Below are positions 55,022 through 64,000 of a DNA stretch of 64,000 nt, piece after piece. Source of the DNA: Chrysogorgia sp. JL179-B06 (Eukaryota > Cnidaria > Anthozoa > Scleralcyonacea > Chrysogorgiidae); contig JAYKKM010000472.1 of NCBI GenBank assembly GCA_035772405.1, forward strand, positions 1,505,501-1,569,500, given 5' to 3'. The notes beneath the pieces were generated by a model. It was not told where the DNA came from, made no database searches, and saw nothing but the letters and a program-made list of their open reading frames with translations. Position 1 is the stretch's first letter, and each line of letters begins with the position of its first letter. The position numbers and the translations under genes were made by a program.

Positions 55022-58000
55022 TTATTCTGAGTTGTCTATGCACCGTTCAATGTTACTCATTCTTTTCTTGCTCTTGGATACGTAGTCTGACGGCGACTGC
55101 TGTATCACGTGTAGGTCGAAACACCAAAGCTTCTGGGTTGAGTTGGTCACTGTTAGTTGAAGGGGATTTATATCACACGATAGTTCAAGAGGGTAGAGTT
55201 GCTGGACTGCTCTTTCTAGATGCCCATTTACTGTCTTCAACTTCGCTGCCCGAATAACACCGTCTCTTCCTGTGTATAGCTCTTGTACTATTCCCAGCGG
55301 CCACTTTCCTCTATTGCGCTCATCAGAAGAGATGATGACCACGTCCCCCACAGCTAGAATACATGGCTTCGCATCATATTTCAAATTGTGGCGTTCGCAT
55401 AAAGCTCGTAAATATTCCTTCGTCCATCTGTTCCACATGTGATCTTTGCATTTCTTTAAGTCCTTCGCCCGCTTTCGTAAGTCTGGATCAGCTTCATGGT
55501 GGGGTTCCTGGTTAGGAATGTGGGTGGATCCAACAAATTGCAAACTGTTCGGTGTCAATGTTGGCATCTGGACATCATCTTCTTGATACCCAAGAGGTCT
55601 GTTGTTCAAAGTTACTTCAATGTCTAATAGGATATCTTGAAGTTCACTCTTGCTAAGACAGCCATTTCCAATTGACTTATACAAAGAAGATTTTACCACA
55701 CCAACCATATGCTCAAACTGCCCCCCCCCCCACCAGGGGGCCCGACTAAGGTTGAATTGCCATTTGATATTTTCGTTGGCAAGATAATGATGTAATTTCT
55801 CGTCTCGTTGTAGCTTCTTTAACCATTTGGCTGCGGCAGTGAAGGTCTTTGCGTTATCTGAGTAGATCTTCTCAGGTCTGCCTTCTCTTGCGATCAGTCG
55901 CTTGAGGGTAGGAATAAACTCTTCAGTTTCCATGCTCGTAGTAAGCTCCAGGTAGAGAGCTCGAGTTAGACTACATGCATAGAGTGTTATGTACGCCTTT
56001 CCTTCTGTCTTCTTAGTGACACGATACTTTATTGGGCCCGCAAAATCTACTCCCACCACCTGGAATGGACGGTTTCCTTCTGTCCGGTCTACTGGTAAGT
56101 TTCCTGGTGACGGTCTGCTGACTGGTTTGGCATGAAATCGTTGGCAACCATGGCATCTCTTTATGGTTTTCTTCACTACGCGTCTCAGCCTCGGAACCCA
56201 AACGTTCTCTCTAATTTTTGCCATGGTAAGTCACACTCCCTCATGTAAGGTGCGTTGATGAGCGTGCTCTACCAGTTTGGTCGTGTAAAGGTGGTTGTCA
56301 GGTAAAAACACAGGATAGTGGCCTTGCAAACGTCCCTTGCACACCAGGACACCCTTTCCATTCACTTGTACACCAAGGCGTTGCTTATCGTCGCTCACCT
56401 TGTCGTCTTCATTTATCTGGGCTCGCTTAACCCAGAATTCGTGTTGTTCGTTTATCTCTTGCGTTATCAACGGTCCCAACCGTCTCTGTTTCTTGGTCAC
56501 TTGAGCTCGACAATTATACACAAACCGAGAGATCCACACGTTGATTCTAATAGCTTTGCTTAGGGAAAACTTAGCCAAGATCTCGTCTAGTGTGTCGGTT
56601 GATTCTACGGCTGCGTTGAATATTGCTCTCGTTGCTTTGGCCTCTGCCTCGCTCTCGGGGTTTGCGGTCGTTACAATCTTTCGAGGCCACTCATCCTGAT
56701 TAGTAAGCCACGAAGGTCCTTTCCACCACAATTGGTTCCCCATCACCTTCCCTCCTCTACTGCCCAAGTCTGCAGGGTTATCTTGGGTTGGTACATGGCG
56801 CCAGGTGATGTCTGGATAAGCTTGGATTTTTCTCACACGATTCGCGACAAATTGCTTGTATTCTCCTCTGCCCTTTAGCCAATGCAATGCCACTGTGCTA
56901 TCCAACCATCCATACGATCTCGTAACAGGCATGTTAACAAGCGCTTGTCGGACATTCGCCATCAGATTCGTTGCCATGTGAGCAGAGACGAGTTCTAGGC
57001 GAGGTATGCTCAAATCCTGCTTGGCTAATCTGGCTCTGGCAGCGACTAATCCCACGTTGATACTTGCACTTTGCTTCACAATTGCATAGACGGTTGCACA
57101 GACTCCTTTGGCACTTGCATCACCAAATGTGTGGAGCTCGATTTCTTTAATGGCTTCACGCTGAGTTGTCAAAATTCTTGGAACAGGAACCCTTTTAGGC
57201 AATTCTCTCACCCATCGACTGTATTCTGTAGCCAGTGATTCAGGTAGCGGCGCATCCCATGCTGTTTTTCCTTTGCATGTCTCTCGGTAGATGGTCTTTC
57301 CCTTGAGAGACACGGGTGCTACAATACCCAGGGGGTTGTAGATTCTTGCAAACTTACGTAAGAGTTCTCTCCTAGTTACGGTTGTTTCCATCTCGGGAAT
57401 CACGACACTGAACTGATCTGTTGGCTTGTTCCACGACAGGCCGAGAAGACTGGACTCTGGATCAGTCGATGTACTGAGCTGCTGTTTGGCAAAGGTATCT
57501 TCCGTCTCTACTTTCGGTTCTTCACTTTCTAATTCAGGATCGTTAGAATGCCACTTGTGCAAGGTAAACTTCGCGTCTGGGAAGATCTTGATAGCTCCTT
57601 CTTTCAACTTTCTTGCATCTGCTACGGTTGGCTTGCCACTCAGTAGGTCATCGACGTAGAGGCTTCTACGTAGTTCAGCAACTAGCTCTGGTTCACGGGC
57701 TTCCCAGGATTCCAGATGATGTTCCACCACTCCATTAAGTAGGAAGGGTGAACACACCAAACCAAATAGGGCTTGGGTAAATCGTAATGTTTCCACTTTC
57801 GACTGTTCGTTAGGTTTCCAATGGAATCTAAGCGAATCTCTCTCCTCTTTCTTAATTCGCACTTGCAGGAATGCCTGTTTAATATCCCCAGTCAGGGCCA
57901 CTGGATGGAAGCGCATGCGCACCAGCACATTCCACAGGCGATTTTGAAGTGCAGGACCAGCATAAAGACAATCATTTAGGCTCGGTGCTTGTGGATTTTC

Positions 58001-58755
58001 TCGGCTCGGTGCTTGTGGATTTTCTCGGGCTGAAGCATCATATACGACACGTAGCTTTGTTGATTCTACTTCCATTCGTACCACTGGTTTGTGTGGTATA
58101 TAAAATTATTTCCCTGTTGGTGGTTCAGTTGCAGTCTCCACTATCCCCTCTGACTTTTGCTGTTCGATCACCTCAGCATACTTCTCGGTAGTATCCATCC
58201 GTTGTAACTTGTTGCGGAGTTGTGTTAATCGACGTAAACTGCCTGCTTTGTTGCTTGGTAGAGGGGGGTGGCTTCCTTTCCAAAGTAAACCAGTTTCATA
58301 CCACCCTTCAGGATCTCGAACCAGCTGTTCACGAAACTCTGCATGGACAGTATGTTGGTCATGTTCAGGTTTGTCTTCCAGCCCCAACACGTCCAATCTA
58401 CACAGATCTTCATAATCTGACTGGCTTGTATGCGTCAGGAGTATTTTGAATGGTCAAACTCTTTCCCAGGGGACATTATCGTCCAACCAAACTTGGTCTT
58501 CTCTGCTACCGGCTCTCCAGGGAGGCCAACACGAGGTGCTTCGGTTGTCTTGATGGCAGCGTAGGCACTGGTGCCTAGGATCAAATGCACAGGTAGGAAT
58601 GGTTTAGGATCATTGTCCTCCATAATTACTCCCTTGAGGTGACTGTGTGAATCAATCAGCTTCTGGTAATGTGGGTTCCCGATCATGAGCAATTTGCCCC
58701 GGTCGACTCTTGTCACATCAACTTTCATCTTGTAGCTGTCGTTTGTAGCTCCCAC
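55022..58755 (-). pseudogene. BEL/Pao Pol: reverse transcriptase, RNase H, integrase
   Basis: After the post-protease region (58755-58435, LPVHLILGTSAYAAIKT) there is a frameshift near 58440. An in-frame TAA near 58107 precedes the reverse transcriptase (LRVVYDASAREN, FHPVALTGDIKQAFLQV, FTQALFGLVCSPFLLNGVV, RRSLYVDDLLSGK with catalytic YVDD). RNase H follows (HTFGDASAKGVCATVYA, IPRLELVSAHM, YGWLDSTVALHWL). The integrase has a zinc-binding part interrupted by TGA near 56229-56231, then KRCHGCQRFH, FQVVGVDFAGP (D), KIYSDNAKTF (D) and GGGQFEHMVGVV (E). The stop is at 55022. A nine-codon duplication (ENPQAPS twice) lies near 57975-58030. A C-homopolymer at about 55722-55733 codes GGG. Confidence 0.9.
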
Positions 58756-60264
58756 GGTAATGGAAAAATGGCCACTTCACGAGTAGTTGAACCCAACATC
58801 ATCTCTATTCGCCGAACTTCTTTGCACTGTGATCGTTTTGGAAGTTTTTTCAGCAGTGCAGCGGAAGCGTAGGAACTACCTGCCCCAGTATCAAGTAATG
58901 CTCGACACACCACTCCTTCCACATTGACGTCGACAATTGGATAAACTACGCTTGTGATCCCCCCTGTCGCGGTCTTTAAGCTCTCTTTCACTGCGCATAT
59001 TGATGTGTGATGCTTCTGGTTGCACTTCTGACAAACAATTGTACTTCTACACTCACTGATTCGATGCTTAGGGCCGGTGCAGTTGAAGCATAATTTCTTT
59101 CTGGCTAGAATTCCTTTCCTCTCATCCACGCTCACCACGCGCGTACACTCGCGCGAACTATGATTGACGTCATCACAATACACACACGAGCGTTTCCTGA
59201 CATTCACATTGGTATTGAACAGACCTTCTCGCTTCCCTTTTGTCTCCCTTCGTTTCTCCTTGTCTCTATCGTTGACACTCTCACTGTGGTTTATGTCCCT
59301 CCATTGCTTTAGCGTTTGAATAAGGTTTGGTAAATCCCACTCTTGCCAGTTTCCCTGCCCTTTCACCAAATCACACTTTATCCCTGATAACTTGTCGAGA
59401 ACACTTCGTGTCATCCCATTCACACGCTCAACTTTGCCCAATGTTTCCAGAGATTGTACATTAAATAACAAAGTTTTATAAAAGTTATTTACCTCACTAG
59501 GGTCGGCGCCTTTCACGAATGGTAATTCGAGAATGTTTTGGACATACGCGTTAACAATTTCACTCGTTTTACCATACTCTCCTTTTCGCCCTCTCGTAGC
59601 CCTCGCTGGTTAGCGGTAGACCATCGATGTCTGCTCTCACCTTCGGTTTAACAAACTCTTTCAAATAAGCAAATTTCGTTACAGGCGAAAGATCAGCGCT
59701 GTCGATCTCGGCGACGAATTTGTTCCAAAAGGACAACCAGTTGGCACATTTCCCATCGAATTGCGTAATGGATAATTTGGGCAATTTTGTTGACAAGGTT
59801 TTCTTCACCTGGTTCAGGTTCTGTTGGCCAGTTTCTAATGTCTTCTGAAACTTTAGATGTTGCTCAAAAAGCTCGCATTCTCGACTCATTTTCAGTTCGT
59901 GTTTTTCTTTCTCAAGTGCCATTTCTTGTTTGATCGTCTCAGCGTTTTCCACGGCTTGATTTCCCTTCGTGATTTTCTCCTTAAATCGTCGCAACTCTAG
60001 TACTTTATCGTCCGACATTCTCAACACTTCTTCGACGTCTTTGACCCAGTCTTGAACTTGCTGTTCAGTTTCTTCTTTGCTGAATTTCAGTTCGACAATG
60101 TATTCCTTTAAAACGTGGCTCGCTTCAATTTTAGCTTTGATCGAAGCTTCATGTCTGGTTATCTTTTCGAGGTTTCCCTTTTCAATCACTTCGGTGCTTT
60201 TACTTACGGTAAATTTTAATGTTCGTAGCTTGTCGTCAAGCTCTTTTAACTTGTTAGTTTCCAT
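58725..60264 (-). pseudogene. BEL/Pao Gag and protease region
   Basis: The ATG at 60264 opens a long coiled-coil, charged N-terminal Gag part (231 codons), which includes LPKLSITQFDGKCANWLSFW, the conserved Gag motif of BEL/Pao and related elements. A frameshift near 59569-59585 moves to the second frame, with three cysteine knuckles (CVYCDDVNHSSREC, CFNCTGPKHRISEC, CQKCNQKHHTSIC) at about 59200-59000. The aspartic-protease box ALLDTGAGSSY lies near 58905-58875. Another frameshift near 58740 leads into the Pol part. Gag packages the RNA and the protease processes the polyprotein. The frame is not continuous in this copy. Confidence 0.85.
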
Positions 60265-60411
60265 GGTTTTCTATGACTTTGGGCTCTATAAAGGCGAAGT
60301 TTTGTCGCTGCCGCTGTAGTCTAGACGTGTCACAGATCAGTGCGTGTCACCAGTTGTTTTGTTTTGAACTTCGGGTTCTTGCTCTTGTTCGAGCCACAAA
60401 TCACATAAATC

Positions 60412-60430
60412 CCGTCGTCGGAGGTGCCAC
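60412..60430 (-). other. Candidate primer-binding site
   Basis: Three bases inside the 5' LTR the minus strand reads TGGCACCTCCGACGACGG. Starting with TGG, it could pair with a tRNA 3' end (CCA). I could not match it to a particular tRNA from memory. Confidence 0.35.
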
Positions 60431-60432
60431 TA

Positions 60433-60703
60433 TGTGGGGAAATTTGCCTCCCTAAATCCCCAACACTTCACAAAGGTTTAAAGTTTCTATTATTACAGTT
60501 TCGCTTCGCTACATCACAGTTCTCTTCGCTACATCACAGTTCTCTTTCTCTACATCACAGTTCTCTTTCTCTACATCACAGTTCTCTTTCTCTCACGATG
60601 AAATGTACATGCGTTATCTAAGATGGCCCCTGATTGGCTTACACTAATTAGATTAAATCAGGCCATCGTCTTGTTATTGTAAACAAATATCAAGTTCCTG
60701 ACA
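60433..60703 (-). repeat. 5' LTR of the BEL/Pao element
   Basis: 271 bp, same ends as the left LTR with few substitutions (for example CCTGACA versus CCCGACA) and one fewer 20-bp repeat unit. It should hold the promoter for the minus-strand transcript. Confidence 0.9.
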
Positions 60704-61298
60704 AGGTAATATAATAATTATCTTGATTACTTAATGCATTTCTTTGTTGTGTAAAAGAGTATTGTTTGGATGTTTGCTCAATGCTCATGCATGTTAATGC
60801 ATGCAAAATTAGAAATTTGCCCAGTTAGAGTGCGAATTAGATTTTAAATCCGAGGCAATCATGTTATTATTGCAGTATAACTATTATAAATGTGCAATTT
60901 TAAAATGATTAGCTGTTAGTATAAATTTACAAGTTTCTATTACAAATCTTCAATTTCTATTGGCTATTGCAGGAGTTACTATCTTCTGATAGAAACCTCT
61001 GGGATAGAAGTAGTGTGTTTTCAAAAGAATATTTACATTTATATATATAAAAATGTTGAATAAAAATTTATTTGGTTAGCAACTTGTAAATTTATACTAA
61101 ACCAATTAGACAATGAACCCAGTTCATTGTATAATTGTTAGATCACGTGTATTTTAATTTTACTTTTCATTTATCGTAACTGATTAGAAACTAGAATATA
61201 TCTGTAAAAAATATTACAGTACATGCAAACTATTTGTTATATAACATATCCAAAACTTAAAAGAAAAATAACACTTGAGGTGATACCTTATTTTGCAA
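60704..61298. other. No recognised gene
   Basis: AT-rich sequence between the BEL/Pao element and the alpha-kinase stop codon. Nothing assignable. Confidence 0.5.
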
Positions 61299-63080
61299 TC
61301 AACAAAATTTTTGTAGCCCTAGAATTTTCCAGTACTTGTTGCATATGTGCTGGGAAGAAAATGAATCGATTGCTGTTGTAGAGAGATTTCCTGCACAAAA
61401 ATATACTTCTTCCATTAACTCCGATGAGGCAATATCCACAACCATAAGCCTTTTCTCTGACCTCTCGAATGAGAAATGACACAGGCACTCTGCTTTCTGG
61501 CTCAGGACATTAGCTTGATCAACACACTAATCACCATTATTATTTAAGTACTTAATAAAGGTATCAGGAATGAAGTCCTCAATGGTGACATAATCATCTC
61601 CCATTTTGCCCAAGAAAATATTGTGATATGACAAGGTCTGACCAAATTATTTTTCTTTGTTATTGGTTTTCACTTCCTTCGCCAGCTTTTCGGTCATATT
61701 GCGAGCCAGGTGATGCGTTTGTACCACCTTTTTACTGTGACTTTCAACTGTCTCATTCGTTTCCTCGATTTTCTCGATTACCACTAAGGTTTCTGGGAGA
61801 TATTTTTTACCACCCATTCTTTGTCTTCAAAGCCAGGTGTTTGTGATGACGCTTTGTAGGCTTCGCGGAAACCACCAGATGCGAATGGTTTGTCGTCAAT
61901 TAAGAATTCTGCGCAACTACCAGAATTCGGCCATGACATCCCTGAAGAAAAGGAGCCTCTGCCAGATAATGTGCGGTTCTCCGGTCATGGCACTCTCTGC
62001 TGAAATCGACGATAGTTTGGACGACGTATAATGTTCTTTCAATGATTTGAGTCTGGAAGATTGGTGTTTGATGTCATTCTGTCCAAGGTTGTCGTTTTAG
62101 TTAACATTAATAACATTTTTACACCATCTAGTTTTAAGTTTGTTTATACTTTAATATATAAGCATTGTTGAGTGATTTACTGATTTGACTTTTGAGCTTG
62201 AAGCTCCAATTGTTTTTTATTTTTCTGTAAAGCTGTCTTATAAAGTTGTTTATATATTAACCTGCAAACTACCGAATGCTAGACAATGTGAACGTCTAGT
62301 CAAGAGCTCGCTGATTTCTGAGTTTAAAAACTCATTGGAACGGCCATTATAAATTGTTACTAATGTGTTAATTGTTGTGGCACTTGTTATTATCTTGGAT
62401 ATTAATGTTTATCATTTTGGATATTAATTATTTGTGTATTATATCTTGGATATTAATGTATCCCTCGACTCTGACCCAGTCCATCACTGAATTTGGTCGC
62501 CATGTTGGATACGTTATCTGGCAGAGGCTTATTTTCTTTCTCTCTTCCCGTCATTCCCTGCGCGCCTCCGATTTTTCTCCCGCTATGCTTTTTCTAATAA
62601 AATATATAACTAAGCCTCTGCGGAGGAGAGAGGGAACCGACTTCGAAGATGAATCAATGCATGTCTTCTTGTGTTTTGGCTCAACCGCATCTCCTTCGTC
62701 CTCCCCGCCAAGCACCTCACACTGGATAAACCGCACATGGATAACTTTGGTATCGGGAATTTGTTCTATCGACTTACAAGAAGGTCCTTGTTCTCCTGCC
62801 AGTAAGTCGCAAACAAAATCCTTCCCAATCGTCGATGCAAAGTGTTTTTGACAAGCACTCTTCATGTCAGCAATCGTCAACTCCTCGTGGGCATAGGGAA
62901 CAAATTCTCTTTGGCTCTAACTCTCAGATATTTCTGCGCCTTACCCACAACAGAAGAGCTCAATCGTTGAACAATAATTTCTCCAGAAGAAAGAACGCTA
63001 TGGGTACCATTCCGTTTGCCTTTGGAAGCGCGCTTGTTTTTCACTTGTGTTTTAAAATTTTTCCACGCTTGATCTCCCAT
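61299..63080 (-). pseudogene. Alpha-kinase family gene, decayed
   Basis: The ATG at 63080 (MGDQAWKNFKTQVKNKRASK) opens a conserved-looking N-terminal part ending near 62600 (ELTIADMKSACQKHFAS, CDLLAGEQGPSC, IPDTKVIHVRFIQ), with one frameshift near 62890. The kinase domain follows at about 61950-61299 in broken frames: PFASGGFREAYKASSQTPGF (glycine-rich loop region), EWVVKKYLPE (ATP-binding Lys), ESHSKKVVQTHHLARNMTEK, GDDYVTIEDFIPDTFIKYLN, KAECLCHFSFE, MVVDI, then CAGNLSTTAIDSFSSQHICN and a stop. These are alpha-kinase (eEF2K/VWKA-like) landmarks. A TAG interrupts NNNGD, the segment after MVVDI with the usual 'QG..Y.L.DPE' is deleted, and one zinc-site Cys is replaced (CNKYW). Inactive copy. 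Confidence 0.7.
62390..62465. repeat. Short tandem repeat TTGGATATTAAT
   Basis: Three spaced copies of a TCTTGGATATTAATG-like unit in an intron-like part of the alpha-kinase remnant. Confidence 0.7.
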
Positions 63081-63164
63081 CTTGTCCAAAACTATAAACT
63101 ACAACATCCCACGCAAAGCATTATGGTATACTGTGACAACGATAGGCTGGTGTGAATTTAATTT

Positions 63165-63345
63165 CATTTTGATTTGCATTTCATATTACTTTTGATTTGT
63201 TTCTATTTGTATTTTAATTTCATTTTACTTTCATTTTGTTTTTAATTTTTATTCAATTTTATTTTAAATAGAATTAATTTTAAATTTCATTTCATTTCAT
63301 TTTAAAAATATATTTAATTTTATTTAAATTTATATGATTTTTTGA
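63165..63345. repeat. T-rich low-complexity tract
   Basis: Irregular repeats of ATTTCATTTTGATTTG- and TAATTTTAT-like words. No other feature. Confidence 0.7.
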
Positions 63346-63361
63346 ATGACAACGTTAGGCC

Positions 63362-63768
63362 ACTATAGAAGGCCATCCACTGCCGGAAATACAAGAGTCT
63401 GCACGCAGGCTACATTCCCTAGGGTTTTCCAACAGACCGACATTACAGTTCCCACACTTGCACCTATACAATAAACCCATACCATACTGTACATAAAATA
63501 AATTGATAAAAGATATGATAAATATGGCGCAATGAACGCACCAAGATTTGACGGATTCAGCACCATTCCATCAAGTAAGTTGTTCCAAGTGTTTTTTGTC
63601 CTCCTCCCTTCTTCTTTCATACGCAGCAAGCCATTCTTCGTCAGCCAACGGCTCATCAGCGTAGGCGTCCATGAAACAGTCATCAGACTCGTCCCCATAT
63701 TTCGCCGCTAGTTAAGTTTCTTCCTCGATTATATTATCTGAACTAGACGATGGGCTTTCATTACTCAT
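63362..63768 (-). pseudogene. P2X7-like C-terminal-domain gene, two exons
   Basis: The ATG at 63768 begins MSNESPSSSSDNIIEEET, then TAA (about 63712-63714), then in the same frame AAKYGDESDDCFMDAYADEP and ERRREEDKKHL. Exon 1 ends at 63542 before GTGCGT, and exon 2 starts at 63463 after TTATTGTATAG. The spliced junction gives SWCKCGNC, the signature of the P2X7 cytoplasmic 'ballast' domain family (WCxCGxC, zinc-binding), followed by NPREC. This domain is widespread in cnidarians in proteins without the channel part. The stop near the start would prevent translation from this ATG. A frameshift separates HLEQLT from the junction. Confidence 0.6.
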
Positions 63769-63769
63769 T

Positions 63770-64000
63770 TGAGTCAGAATTTGAGCGTGACATCGCGGCG
63801 ATTTCACTTGATATATGATCTTTTGAACCTGTTGTTGTCCAAAACGCAATGTATTCCTTGTTTGTGAAATCTAATCCGTCCGCGAGTACCAGGACTCTCT
63901 CACGCGCGGCTTTTTTATGCAAACAACGCCAAATGGCTATGTTTGAAGAGCAATATCTCGGAAACAAATTTACCAAATCAAAAACTGTAAAATACTTTAT
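63770..64000. other. Unassigned window edge
   Basis: A minus-strand frame runs from the window edge toward 63761 (KKAARERVLVLADGLDFTNK) and could be an upstream exon of the neighbouring gene, but I do not recognise it. Confidence 0.3.

Larger units (their letters stand above)
54608..60703 (-). mobile_element. BEL/Pao LTR retrotransposon, nearly complete
   Basis: The element is bounded by LTRs at 54608-54898 and 60433-60703 and by AGGT at 54604-54607 and 60704-60707 (probable target duplication). Transcription runs on the minus strand: 5' LTR at the right, then Gag, protease, reverse transcriptase, RNase H, integrase, and a purine-rich tract just before the left LTR. The coding region is largely open but broken by about three single-base frameshifts and two nonsense codons. 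LTRs are nearly identical apart from one 20-bp unit, so the insertion is recent or has been homogenised. Confidence 0.9.

Overview
This window looks like nuclear DNA of an invertebrate animal, most likely a cnidarian and perhaps an anthozoan coral. It is AT-rich, coding pieces are split by GT-AG introns, and no stretch has bacterial-style dense genes. The recognisable gene families (DUF3504/KIAA1958-like, KIAA1586-like, DUF7869-like, alpha-kinase and P2X7-like C-terminal domains, tRNA-Ala-like SINEs, BEL/Pao, Penelope-like and CR1/L2-type elements) are familiar multi-copy families of cnidarian genomes. The species assignment is inference. No database search was possible.

Nearly everything recognisable is mobile-element sequence or multi-copy gene debris, much of it nested. 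From 1 to 5245 lies the right part of a hAT-like element with a broken DUF4371/hAT transposase. It is interrupted by a 2.5 kb near-palindromic element (2627-5117) that has 9-bp target duplications and a RecQ-like helicase exon in each arm. From 5.9 to 13.4 kb there is a short DUF6589-associated-type gene fragment, one HECT exon, a spliced and decayed DUF4218-type CACTA gene holding a hAT MITE and an RPL37A retrocopy in its introns, a Penelope-like scrap and a broken Ulp1-like protease. From 14 to 21 kb come a Crypton-type (DUF3504) recombinase remnant, several hairpin MITEs and a 1.1 kb foldback element. From 21.5 to 34.2 kb come a KIAA1586-like gene, DUF7869-like, MULE and second CACTA remnants, and a protein-kinase remnant.

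From 34.4 to 44 kb there is a DUF3504-associated N-terminal fragment, a LINE reverse-transcriptase fragment split by a small MITE, a cluster of tRNA-derived SINEs, and an unrecognised minus-strand gene whose exons (43.97 to 35.79 kb) have mostly compatible splice phases. That gene is the best candidate for a real host gene. From 44.6 to 46.9 kb is a 2.3 kb minisatellite, followed by a 5'-truncated LINE (47.1-48.9 kb). From 49 to 54.6 kb are MITEs, a Penelope-like scrap, an SGNH-hydrolase (LINE ORF1-type) remnant and a deleted BEL/Pao pol fragment.

A nearly full-length BEL/Pao retrotransposon (54608-60703, minus strand, matching LTRs) is the largest element. Its gag-pol reading frame is broken by a few frameshifts and two nonsense codons. 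The last 3.3 kb hold a decayed alpha-kinase gene and a P2X7-like C-terminal-domain gene, both on the minus strand.

The main theme is nested palindromic elements. Many of the open frames I could list start at non-ATG codons or are frameshifted, so boundaries of coding pieces are approximate unless a splice site or stop is named. Functions are assigned from remembered family motifs only.
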